Shown here: positions 33,417 to 44,000 of the stretch, in pieces
Position numbering within the stretch: the stretch's first letter is position 1
Layout of the letters: each line of letters starts with the position of its first letter
Assembly (NCBI GenBank): GCA_011037195.1
Contig: JAAEAF010000627.1
Coordinates: forward strand, 1 to 64,000
Direction of reading: 5' to 3'
DNA length: 64,000 bases
Origin: Triatoma infestans
Lineage: Eukaryota > Arthropoda > Insecta > Hemiptera > Reduviidae
Made by a program: the position numbers and the translations under genes
The notes under the pieces: model-generated
Told to the model about the DNA's origin: nothing
Seen by the model: the letters and a program-made list of their open reading frames with translations, nothing else
Databases searched by the model: none

Positions 33417-35600
33417 ACGTTTAGTTGTTGCCTGATTCATATAATTTTTTCAAAGAATGTAATTCCGTCTATAAAAACAATGAATTTGACCGGAAAAATG
33501 ATATAATCTTTCTGGTACACCATTGGTTGGAGCATTGAGATTTCCGGAATTTTTTAAATAAAATTTTGAAACTTACGTAAGCTGTAAAACAATTACTAGT
33601 TATTACGAGTTATTAAAGTTATCTACTTCTAACTTCTTGGGCTCTATAACCTTCAGTGAAGCCTTCTCAATCAGTTTTTACCATTATTCTCCAAGGTTGA
33701 TAGCCATTTTCTTATTGGAAGTTATCCAAAATGGTCATTGGATATCTATTCTTGACACTTCAAATTTGTATATACCTACTTTCCTTGTTGTGCTCAGCTC
33801 GTCATCTAAGAACCTATCTACAAATTTACAGCTTTTCTCTCCATTATCATTAATGAATTGTCAAGATTTATGTAATTAATTTTATATTTAACTAAACATT
33901 ATGGATCTAATCTTGCAGTTCATAAACATTTTTGTATTTTCTTTCTCATTGTAAAACCTCCTTCATCTATAAGAGCAAATAAGTCTTATAGATTAAGTCC
34001 AATACCCTGTTCAACATAGAAATGAGTAATGTAATTTCTAATTATTCCAGCTAATATCACTAATGACTTCCAGACGCTTACAAGTATTTACTTGTAGTTT
34101 TCTCGAATTTCACATTTCATTCATAGATATTCATAAGAATATCTTCAACTTGTTCATTACTAAGTATAAAATATTTACTGGAGCATGTTGAATGAAGGTT
34201 TATATTCAAGGAAGACATACATATTATATGTAGCTGAACGTCAAATACTAACATACACACACACATATATATATATATATACACACACACATAAATAGTC
34301 AAACTTACAAACCTAAAATACATACAAAGAAAGATATATACATACATACAAGATAAAGGATTTAAGTTAAAGGACATATATACCGATATAAATACAGCAG
34401 TGAATATAGGACATTCATTCAGATCTGTATGTTTAAGTTACCCCACCACTATCCAGCCGTAATACCTCTAAACTCTTGAAGCAGGCTGGAAATTGTATAA
34501 ATGGGTGTGAACACTCGTGTATATTAATTTTTGTAAACGAATTTTTACTAAGGTGAATATTCTATTGCTAAAAGATTTTCAGTTCATTTAGAATTACACA
34601 AATTTTCATAGGTGACTGATTTGTTTTTTTTAATGCGTGTTTTGAAAATATTGATTTTTTTTTTTTCTCCAATGGGGTATAATGTGGTAACGGTTGAAGA
34701 ATATCTTAATAATAATGGATATTTCTAGCAATGACTTGAAAAAATCTCTCAAGTGCAATCAACAATCCTTCGGTAACAATCCTATTACAGGAATTAATTA
34801 TCAATTGCAACGAGATGTCCTAATTAAATATGTTAATATCGATTTCTTGTTTAATCGTATTGTCATAATAAAACCGCTATTTACAATCATTCACAAATAT
34901 CAAGATCGTAAGTCACAAAAAAAAAAACAGAGTTTGTGAATGAACATACAATAATTAAGGCAAAAAAAAAACTAAAAACACTCATTCCAATTTAATCCTT
35001 CATCTTTGAAAAACGAACGAATGATCAAATGAAAAATATCTTCTCCTTTTGTTGACAATTCGGTTGCGCAATAAAATGTCCTCTTTTATTTCTGTTAAAC
35101 CTCGAAAACATACGTAAACCTGAGTAATCAGCCATGTAAACCATCTATACTTATTAGTGTTTCATCCAGTTATAGGCCTTTGTCTCCTTGTATTCACGCT
35201 TTGCTATTCATTATATGTTTGGGAGAATACAATTTAAAAAAATAAAATTACGGGGTAATAACCCCCCCCCAAAAAAAAAAAAACTTGTCCCATGATGTTT
35301 CATTTTCAACTGATAAAAATACAGAATCCCGTGAGCGTCGTGAATCCCGGCCGCTTTCATGTTTACACTATAAACACACGCATGTTGGAGACTTGAGAGA
35401 GCTGGTGCATTTATCCCACCACAGTTTATGCAGCGTAGCATTTTGTCTTAGTTTATTAGCTTATTACGCCAAAGGTTAAGCTTACAAATCTCACAAGCTT
35501 TAATAGGATGCTGATTTTATTTTTTTTATAGAAAAAATTGCACATTCTTAGTACAACCGTTTACTTCAAATTTTTACATATATGTGAACAGTGTACTATA
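33417..35600. other. No gene; CA/TA microsatellite at 34251-34292
   Basis: AT-rich. The microsatellite is (AC)n(AT)n(AC)n. A C/A homopolymer pair lies near 35263-35283. Open frames at 33637, 34694 and 35285 have no recognised domain, and no repeat from elsewhere in the window was found here. Confidence 0.45.
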
Positions 35601-35722
35601 TTTATTATTATATTTTAATATATACTGTGTGTGAGTTTGTGTGTGTGTGTGTGTGTGTGTTTGAGATATATATATATATATAGAGAGAGAGAGAGTGAGA
35701 AAGCGTGAGAGGACAGAGTGGG
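35600..35722. repeat. (GT)n(AT)n(AG)n microsatellite flank of mariner copy 1
   Basis: TTTATTATTATATT, then GT, AT and AG arrays, ends at the left border of the mariner. The same arrangement precedes the mariner at 55430 (from 55347), so this flank is shared between the two copies. Confidence 0.75.
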
Positions 35723-35943
35723 TATACTATGGCAAGGTGAAAAGTTCTCGGCCTAGCCCTACTGTAGATAGCGCTACTACAAATGAAATTACTGTTTTGT
35801 TATGTTGGCACACTTGTTCAAAAGTAAATACCAAAATATGAATTTGATCAGACAATTTGTTTTATACGGCTGTTTAAATTAAGCATCTTGTATGTTTTTG
35901 ACAAAATGAATTAACTTGAAAATCGTTTCGTCAAATTACAGTG

Positions 35944-36227
35944 GTGGCAGCGGTGGGATCTTGGGTTGAGTTCGGGGGTTCCACAGAGTACTGTATGTGA
36001 TACCCCAAGTCTTGGAAGGACTGGGGGAAGGCCGCTGGATTTCTTTACAGGATAGTGGAGGTCTCACCCAAGATCTATAGCCTACTGGAGGGGTCGTCGA
36101 CTGTTTGAGAAGGGAGAAATATTATGTATGTACCTTCTCGGTGAAATAAATAATATATGTTCTGCACATAATTGATTTTTATTACGAACAGGGGTGAGAA
36201 TTATTCCCATTGCTACACACAAATATG
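35944..36227. mobile_element. 284-bp insertion of unknown type in the mariner
   Basis: TTACAGTG flanks it at 35936-35943 and 36228-36235, an 8-bp duplication. The mariner frame resumes on the other side. The insert starts GTGGCAGCGGTGGGATC, which resembles the leader just after an LTR, and has GAGAAGGGAGA followed by TGTATG and an AATAAA signal near 36146, like a polypurine tract followed by an LTR. It could be a collapsed LTR-element remnant or a SINE. No second copy was seen. Confidence 0.65.
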
Positions 36228-37029
36228 TTACAGTGAAAATTCTTCGTTTTGGATGGTTTTCGCCAACAGAAATACATCCAAAGTGTATTAAAGATGTATG
36301 AGTATAGCTAAGGCTGTAGCCATCTCAGAAGAAAGGGTACGGCACATTTTATACGAAGAACTCAGTAGCAGAAAGCTTTGTGCAAGATTTGTTAAATGTT
36401 GAAACAAATGAGATATCGTGTTTCTCAGCAGTGTTTGTGCCGTTTTATGAATAATCCAACCGATTTTCGGCGCCGATTTTTTACAATGGGTAAAACGTGG
36501 GTTCGCCAGTTTACACCTGTGTCAAAACAATAGTCCGACAGTCTGAGTCCAACAGCACCAAAGAAAGCAAAGACAATTGCATCGGCTAGAAAGGTTATGG
36601 CTAGCGTTTTTTTTACAAACAATTAATGGGGAATATCAGGTACATCTTCTTGACGAGGTAGATGAAAAAATTAGAGAGAAAAGGCCTGGTTTGCAAAAGA
36701 AAAAAATCCTCTTTCACCAGGTAAATGCACCCGTCCTCTAAGGCGCTTTGGCAATGGAAAAATTGAGGGATTTGAAATATGAATTGTTGGAACATCCTCC
36801 CTATTTGCCATATTTGGCCCTCCCTCTAACTTTATTCTATTCTAAAATCTTAAGAAATTTGTGGCTGGAAAACAGTTTGGGTCAAATGTAGTGGTGATAG
36901 CAGCGATAAATGGATATTTTGAAGACTTTCCAGAGTAGCACTTCAGGGATGGAATCCAGTAATTGGAGAAACGTTGGACAAAGTGTATTGAACTAAAGGG
37001 GAGACTACATTGAGAAATAAATACATTTT

Positions 37030-37829
37030 TAAAATAACAAATCTTACCCTCTCTGTCCGCTCTCTACAATCACATCTACATTTACTAGAACCTTGGCTGC
37101 AAAAATGGCGAATAAAAATCAATCCACATAAATCAAAATACATAGTGTTTACACTGAAACGGAAAACTGTTGCCTCTGTCTACTTATATAATTCTCCTAT
37201 TCCTTCAGCCGACCATGAGCGGTACCTGGGACTATAAATTGACAAGAGACTCACCTGGAATCCTCATACACGACTTAAACGAATAGAATTAAACAAAAGA
37301 TATAAGCTTCTACCCAGACTACTTGATCACCGATCAAAACTAACACTTCATAATAAAAGACTGTATCTATCCCTCCTAGCATCTATATGGAGACTTACGG
37401 ACTTGAACTTTATGGTTCAACTAAACAATCTAATATCAACCGATTACAAACTATTCAATCTAAAATCCTCCGCCGCATTGTAAACGCTCCATTCTATGTC
37501 AGTAACCTAACTATACATAAAGATCTCAAAATCCCCTTTTATATCCGAACTTACTAAAACACGTTACAATATATTTCACAAAAACTTATCAACACACCCT
37601 AATCCATTAGCAGCTAACTTGTCCTCAACCACACTTCCTTCCAATCCCCGAAGGCGACTGAGGTGTCGTTGGCCTCGCGATCACCGTGTTGACTAATGGA
37701 GATCATCACTGGATGATCACCATTCAAGCCATTCACGCCATTTACCACCCTTACCATATTTACTTATTGTACCATTATGTACAGTTGTAAATGACAAATA
37801 AAAAAGTTAAAAAAACAAAAAAAAAAAAA
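37030..37829 (+). pseudogene. Jockey-type LINE 3' fragment in mariner copy 1
   Basis: It encodes LQSHLHLLEPWLQKWRIKIN, KSKYIVFTLKRK, then IQSKILRRIVNAPFYVSNL and PRRRLRCRWPRDH near 37653, the same thumb and C-terminal region as the copies at 21227 and 61968. It ends in a poly-A tail (37800-37829). A possible 6-bp duplication (ACATTT) is too short to trust. Confidence 0.8.
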
Positions 37830-37851
37830 CATTTCACCTTGCCCATGTATA

Positions 37852-38731
37852 TTAAAATATTTTCCACATAACGAACCATATTAGCGTATTATTTTATATA
37901 CTTCGGGTAAATCAATTATATGAAGAAAACGACGTTGCAGATGGGGTAAATTATTACATAATAAAGTTATTAATCTGAACAACATAACGTTAATAGCATA
38001 CGATTTTTTTTTGTTTGTTTTTTTTTTCTTTTTTTGTAACCAAAATATCTAATATTATTATATAAGTTATACTTTGGTTTTATAGCCATCTCTTTCGATT
38101 TACCTCGTATTTCTTATATGTGTGTCATAAATCACAAGTAAATTTACTTAACTTGAAAGGTTGGAACTTCTTCGAACCCACTCCTTCCCAAAAGAATACA
38201 CACTCCTTCCTCTCGTGGTTGACATCATTCTCTCTTCCAGCGGGTTTACATTTTTTTTTTCTTTTTTGTCTCTTTTTTCTCAATATCTTTCTCTTTACAT
38301 TAGATGAAGTATGATAATGTCCTCGTTGCCAGGGAGCTGAAAGGATTTGTTAGGTAATTCAATTTCCAATTTTCTATTTTGTTTGTATTTTACTTTCTCG
38401 TCTAAGGTAAGATAAAATACTCGTAACCAAGCTTAGGAAAGTAATTTTATTTTTCTTACAAAATTTATCTTGAAATTCAAATTTCAAGTTTTTGAATTTT
38501 AATTTATATCGGAATTTTTTTTTTTTTGGAATTTCACATTGTTTATAATAGTTATTGCTGAATACTACCCAAAATTATGAAATGGCAAAACTAAGGAGAA
38601 ACACTCTCAGTCTAGTAAATCTATCTGAATGGCGCTAATAGCCAAGGTAGTCTATATGCGCCTACGAATAACGTCTTCTTTTGAATTTCTGCGCGTTTTC
38701 AAACACGTTCCATACAAAGGTTTCAATATTT
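37852..38731. other. No gene seen
   Basis: AT-rich with T runs near 38005-38035 and 38516-38528. The open frame at 38120-38314 is a T-rich chance frame. Confidence 0.45.
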
Positions 38732-39725
38732 TTACTTTCTCTTACTCCTAGTAAGAGGAAGTATTGTAATCGTGTCAAATTGTCGATATCGAGTTATCAT
38801 CGGAAATATCCGTTTTGAGGTCCCCTGAGTCTAAAAAAGTGGTTTTTAGCAAATGGTCTGTGGGTGTGTATGTATGTATGTATGTGAACAGCATAGCTCA
38901 AAAATGAAAAATCGTAGAAAGTTCGAACTTGATATTCCGTTTAGTTATCACCTGGGATGCGACAGTGGGTCATCTGTCAAAATTCCACAACCGGAAGTAC
39001 CACTTTACTAGTTTTTTTTTTTTTTTTTTTTTACATTTTTGCTATTTTGCCAAAAATGGCTCCGACGATTTTATTTAAACTTTTTGTATCAACTACATAT
39101 ACAAAGACCTACAACTTTTATTTGAAACCTTTCACTGGGAAAATTCATTTAAGGGCACTTTTGGGGGAGTGATGGGGTTAGGTTTTCATCTAGTGTTATT
39201 TCCGTTTATTAGACAATTCTGCCTTCTTAATAATGATAATTAGATTTAAATGTGTTGTTGAAATTCTGACTTGGAAAAAATCGGATAACCGGAAGTGCGT
39301 TTATTTTAACACTTTGCTAAATTGATTTCTTCACTTTTTCACAATTTTCAAAAAAATGGCTCCCACGATTTTCTTGAAACTTCGTATATAAACTAAACAT
39401 GCAAAGATCTACATCTTTTATTTAAAACATTTCTCTGGGAAAATTCATTTAAAGGGGACGGGGTGGGGTTACAGCTTCCTCTAAATTGCTATCATAGTTG
39501 ATTATACAATTCTATCATTCAAACAAAATTAATTAGAAATAAATAGATGGCCAAAATTCCGAGTTTCAAGAAAATTAGTAAACCGGAAGTGCGCTTTTAC
39601 TGGACAGTTTTTTTTTCAGTTTTCGATGAATTTCATTAAATTTGGTACACAAACTATAAAATTTGTCAATTTTAATTATGAGAACAGGAGTAAGAGAAAG
39701 TTGTGTGAGTGCTTCACACCAGATT
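38732..39725 (+). mobile_element. Hairpin-ended ~1 kb repeat, copy 3
   Basis: TTACTTTCTCTTACTCC start, a TATG/GT microsatellite (38862-38886), internal ~290-bp units with ACCGGAAGTGC, AGTAAGAGAAAGT near the end, hairpin GTGTGAGTGCTTCACAC and CAGATTTT end. Both flanks are T-rich. The hairpin loop differs by one base from copies 1 and 2, leaving the stem intact. Confidence 0.8.
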
Positions 39726-40010
39726 TTTTGTATCCGTATAAATTTCGACAAGATCACAATACATCCACTCTCAGCTATGGGAGAAGGTAAACATGATAAA
39801 CTTTATAATCATTTTTCTGTAATAAGAATTTTTTTTTTTTTTTTAAGGGTGCTGTTATCGTATATTATGGTTTCCAACAAGTCTCTTTTCAAGAGAACAT
39901 GTTCTCTTTTTTTTCAACATTCTTTTGTTTAATGTACTCTTTTTTTTGTTTTAGCCGACTTTGAAATATTTTATTATACGATGAAAACAAGAATTTATTA
40001 GCTGTATAAA

Positions 40011-40635
40011 GGTAAAAAAACAAAAAACAAAAAAAGTAATTTTGTAATTGTTTTATAATAATTAACAAGTTCGACGTTTCGACAAACTTTGTTTGCCTTC
40101 TTCAGGAATAATACAAAAATAAAAAAGTAAAATTATAACCCAAAAACACAAACAAAATATAAAATACACAGGTGCGATTACTGTGGGACTGCTAAGTCTG
40201 TAATGAAAGGGTGTATATTGTAATGCAAAAAGCTAGGAGAAGGGATGACCATTATGTATGTACCGTTATGAGTGGAGAAAGTTATGTATGGAGTGGGGGT
40301 AGAAATTACTTTTTTTTTTTTCTTCTTTTTTCCTCAGGATTTTTTAAGGGAATAGAGGATATAATTGTAATGGGAAGAAATTAGATCTTTGTCTTTTTTA
40401 TGATTAACGGGGTTGGCTTGGAGATGGATATGTATGGACTCCGTAAGGAGTCGCTTGGTGTAATTGGGCTGGGTAGCAAGGATTATGGAAATCAAAAGTA
40501 TGGTTCAACGATAGAGCGTGCTTGGAAAGTGCTGTACTGTCTATTTTCTTAGAAGTAATGTCGTATTTCGAAACGTCGAACATGTTAATTATTAAAAAAA
40601 CAATTACAAAATTACTTTTTTTGTTTTTTACGTTG
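40011..40635. repeat. Foldback element with ~60-bp arms (Penelope-like motif)
   Basis: The left arm (AGTAATTTTGTAATTG, ATTAACAAGTTCGACGTTTCG, 40012-40085) is inverted at the right (about 40566-40632). The interior 40110-40560 has no coding motif. On the minus strand the left arm reads CCTGAAGAAGGC...GTTTGTCGAAACGTCG, a layout common in Penelope-like retroelements. A T-rich run lies at 40309-40330. The family assignment is tentative. Confidence 0.65.
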
Positions 40636-41586
40636 ACTTGGTCGATAAGCTAACAAATTCTTGTTTTCATCTTACAACTTACGGCCAACAAAGAAAATCA
40701 TCTGATAAGGATATTTTGTTATACAAAAACTCGGTGCATACAAATAAAGCCGAAATTGGCGGCACGATCGTCAATAATTTCATTCGCCTTGTTTATACTA
40801 CCCCTACTTATCTATCAGTACACATATCACGACTTATTTTTTATTGTTACATGATTCATTGTCAAGTTGTATTCCAGCCGGCGCTCCGGTAATGTTTATG
40901 GTTTTTGTCTCCCTGTTCTCAACTACTTCCTCAGTAAATTGCAATAACAAACATTAATCTGACTAGTAAATAAAAAAGTAAGTTTCAAGTCATAATAATA
41001 GCAATATTATTATAAAATTCGAGTTAATTGCTTTGATTTTTTTTTTTAATTTAATTATTGCCCTAAGTAATTTAATAATTTAAATGAGTAAACGCTAGTG
41101 TTTGTTTGAAATGAAGAACTACGAACTAAATTTAAATGTCTTAAACCAAATTCACCAAATTTAAAATACGGTCAGTTTCATCTTTATATGTGATTTTTTT
41201 TACTAAAAAATATTCATGTCTGGATTACACAGTGTCAGCTGTTGAAGGAACTTTTAACTTTTCACACATTAAAATGACATTTTAGGTTTTAACTCTGAAG
41301 CTTGCGCTAACAAACACTTTTAACAATAATTTTTGATGATTCGGAAGTAGCTAAGCGAATCTTATCTAAAAAAGACACAATTAAATGTACCTATTGCAGA
41401 TAATGTTATCGCTCCATATTTATTGAAAATATAATGCAATCATTGTACCCGATACCGTTTTTATCAGTTTTTAAGTGATAATAGTATAATCAAGGTGCCA
41501 TCAGAATTATATATTTTTGAAAAATGTCCTCTTTTTTAGGCTTTACTAGTTGGTAACCCTTTGATATATGTATGGCCATTGGCATC
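40636..41586. other. No gene seen
   Basis: AT-rich. The open frame at 40638-40892 begins inside the foldback border and has no recognised domain. Confidence 0.4.
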
Positions 41587-41938
41587 TGTAATGATGGTGA
41601 ATGTTAAATAGTGGCCTGAAGAGTAATATAGCTAATGTAAAGGAGTTGTTGAGGAGAGAAATTGGGTTTGATTGAATAAACGAGATATGAAGACACTGTT
41701 ATAATGTTGCTATAAGTTTACACAAACTGCACTGGACTTTGTAATGAAACTGATAGAATAAAAAGGTGGGAGTAGAGTTATGACACGATGCGATGTATGG
41801 TTGAATCTCATAGATATCCTCTAGATAGATTCTCACTGGCTTATATACACAGGTTCTCCCACTCTAGCCCGTCTAAGTCAGAGAGTAGTCTCTGTTAACC
41901 AGAGAGAGCCTCTCTTCTCTCTGCTGGATGCCATTACA
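41587..41938 (+). mobile_element. Probable solo LTR (family 4), 352 bp
   Basis: It starts TGTAATGATGG and ends GATGCCATTACA, with a TATA-like GCTTATATACACAGG near 41849 and a leader with inverted CTCTGTTAACCAGAG. The flanking tetramers are CATC and GATC, so the duplication is imperfect. It sits at the 5' end of a fragment of the hairpin-ended repeat. There is only one copy here. Confidence 0.5.
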
Positions 41939-42490
41939 GATCGTATCAAATTTTCACCGGAAATACATGTTTAGAGAATCCGGATTATGACAAAAAAAAA
42001 TATTTTAAACGAATTTATTACAGTACGTGTACGAACAGCATATTTTAAGAAATAAAAATTGGTGGAAGATCAAACGATATTCCGTTTAGGTGTACAACCA
42101 TCGTATCTTCTTCGACACGAATGATTTCCGGTTAAAATCCATGAACCGGAAGTGCGAACCTACTGATTTTTTTTTTTTTACGGTTTTTCTGAAAAAAGCT
42201 TTAAACGATTTTCTATAATTTTAAATAAATACCTATATACTCGTACTATATAAAGTGCTTATCATTTTTGCGTGAAACATTTCTCATCAAAAATTGATTG
42301 GAAAAATTATAGAAAAATGAAACTAGGTATTTCGTTCAGATGCTACCCAGGGGAACCAAATCAAGTTTTGGTGAAAATCTGGTCGATTACTACTTTACTA
42401 AAAATAAATTCTGCGTTTTTCCCAAAAAAACGGACCCGAAACGATTTATTTTATATCCATTAATCATACAAAAAAATGGCTATAATTTTT
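41939..42490 (+). mobile_element. Diverged fragment of the hairpin-ended repeat
   Basis: ATCGTATCAAATTTTCACCGG, then GAACAGCATA and ACCGGAAGTGCG follow the same order as copies 1-3, but the microsatellite and 3' hairpin are missing. It is cut at its 5' end by the probable LTR. Confidence 0.6.
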
Positions 42491-42529
42491 ATTTGCAACA
42501 TCGTTTAAGATAGTAGATGATTTAAGACA

Positions 42530-42683
42530 AGAAACTAGTAACTAGTTAATTTTCATTTTTTATGTTTCAGCGATCTAACAAATGTGTATGTTTAAAAATT
42601 CTTTCTCCATATCTTCACGTAGGATTTCTACATATATAAATCAAGGCTTTAATATATAGATAATGACAGGAAACTCTGTCGAA
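42530..42683 (+). repeat. Single arm of the 14206-14848 foldback family
   Basis: CAGCGATCTAACAAATG, TTCTTTCTCCATA and GACAGGAAACTCTGTCGAA match the right arm at 14680-14795. It stops at the SINE tail that begins at 42684. Confidence 0.65.
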
Positions 42684-43335
42684 TTGGGACATTAGATTAG
42701 ATTAGATTAGATTAGATTAGATTAGTTGTAGGAGATTATTGTACTGCGACCTGTAATATCTATTGTGCCCCTTCGGAGCTTTCTCCAATGTACATGCCGC
42801 CCAAAGCAGCGTTTTCTAGCTACAGACAACAGTGCCCATCACCGGACAGTGAGTTGTAGAGGCTTCTAGGAACAAAAAAATCTAAGAACAATGTAGTGGA
42901 AGAAAGAAATGCAAAAATAGTAGTTTTGAAAAATAGTTGAATGAATTTTGACAATATTTAAGTGAAGCAGTTTTGGAAAATAAATAGTGAATTTATCTTC
43001 AAAAAGAGTGTATTTAGAGTCAAGTACTGAAATATAAGGTCATTGCAATTAAAGAAACAAAGGCACAAGAACCCGTTAGGCCAACTCTTTTGTAAAAGAA
43101 AATCCCCCGCTAGAGAGGGCATTCCTTCAGGACAGTCTGCATTCTGCTTTCAAAGCCAGAACACTTGCATCAGGAATCGCTCTCTTAAGCTCATGCCAGT
43201 GATAGAGATTTGCCTTTATTCTAGATCATTTATTAGGGCAAAATTTATTTTCAAAACCGCTCAAGCCACAACTACACTATAACAACAACACACCATTACA
43301 TTTCAGCAGCATGCTCCTCCGCGTTGCTAGTCCAG
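42684..43335 (-). mobile_element. tRNA-derived SINE with (CTAAT)n tail, split by an LTR
   Basis: The minus-strand SINE has its 3' tail at the left, as eight ATTAG pentamers (42684-42726), then the 3' end ACAGGTCGCAGTACAATAATC (reverse complement of 42736-42756) and the body to 42891. After the LTR (42892-43300), GCAGCATGCT and CGCGTTGCTAGTCCAG continue into the tRNA-like head, which stops near 43335. Confidence 0.75.
42892..43300 (+). mobile_element. Solo LTR (family 3) in a SINE
   Basis: It starts TGTAGTGGAAG and ends CACACCATTACA. The central block (GGCATTCCTTCAGGACAGTC, 43117-43136) recurs inverted at 56812-57412 and in part at 58895-59372. No perfect 4-bp duplication was seen. The open frame at 43043-43282 lies in the LTR and its counterpart appears at 57067-57255, but LTRs are not expected to encode protein, so I do not call it a gene. 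Confidence 0.65.
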
Positions 43336-43594
43336 AAAATTTAGATTTTAGCCATCTGATTTTACGCTTTTTGTCACATTTTCTCCTAGCTCTGGGTTGG
43401 CGGAGCTACAGACAACTAATTGGCAGCAACAGACGCGCTGATGCATTACGGTGGACGCAACAGAGGAGATAATGCATAGCTGACGTGAGCTTTGAGGATC
43501 GATGGTGGCGTTTGCAGCTGCTGGTATTGAAACTATTCAGTCTAGCATTTGTGTGGCGAATTTGTTAGTTCGTTTGCATTACCATATCCAAACA

Positions 43595-43765
43595 ACAGCT
43601 TCGAGGCAGAGTTCTCTAGTTACAAATAGAAATCCCCCATCTCTGGGCAGTGAGTTGTAGAATTTCTAGAAACGATAAAATCTAATGGCAACACTGTTGG
43701 GACTTGAATCCACGATATCCAGCATTACATCCAGAGCGTTCTAGTTGAGCTAATCAAGCTTCTTT
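43595..43765 (-). mobile_element. tRNA-derived SINE, diverged copy
   Basis: The minus-strand copy keeps the B-box region (GGATTCAAGTCCC, reverse complement near 43708-43720), CTACAACTCACTG (near 43655) and the head TTAGCTCAACTAGAACGC (near 43737-43754). The 3' end and tail are missing. Confidence 0.6.
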
Positions 43766-44000
43766 ATAATAATAATTGTTATTATTGTATTTTCATAACT
43801 TTATATTTTATTATATTATTCAAGCGGGTTTATGTTTATGAAACTTTATATTTTGCTATTTATAAACATATAAATAATATTATATAATAATAAAGTTATA
43901 AAGTTAGGTAAAGATATATGTTCTTGCTATCCTCAATTTTAGGGTAAAATGAATCTATGAAAACTCTATGGAAAAGAAATTAGAGGTATAAAAAAAAAAA

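Larger units (their letters stand above)
35725..37849 (+). pseudogene. Mariner (irritans-like) transposon, copy 1, with two insertions
   Basis: The inverted ends TACTATGGCAAGGTGAAAAG (35725) and the reverse complement of TTTCACCTTGCCCATGTA (ending 37849) are flanked by TA at 35723-35724 and 37850-37851. Transposase remnants read FSPTEIHPK (near 36252, HTH region), LSQQCLCRF-like, MGKTWVRQFTP (first catalytic Asp region, Asp lost), PKKAKTIASARKVMAS, KKKILFHQVNAPV (second Asp lost) and HPPYLPYLA (near 36800). Stops and frameshifts are frequent. A 284-bp insertion (35944-36227) lies in the N-terminal coding part and a jockey fragment (about 37030-37829) lies before the right end. Confidence 0.88.

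Noticed and set aside
34117..34377. Tyr/Cys/Val-rich minus-strand open frame
   Set aside because: It is produced by a CA/TA microsatellite.
43043..43282. Small protein gene conserved with 57067-57255
   Set aside because: Both frames lie in copies of the same LTR-like repeat. Similarity is at the DNA level, and the reading frames do not extend or carry a recognised motif.
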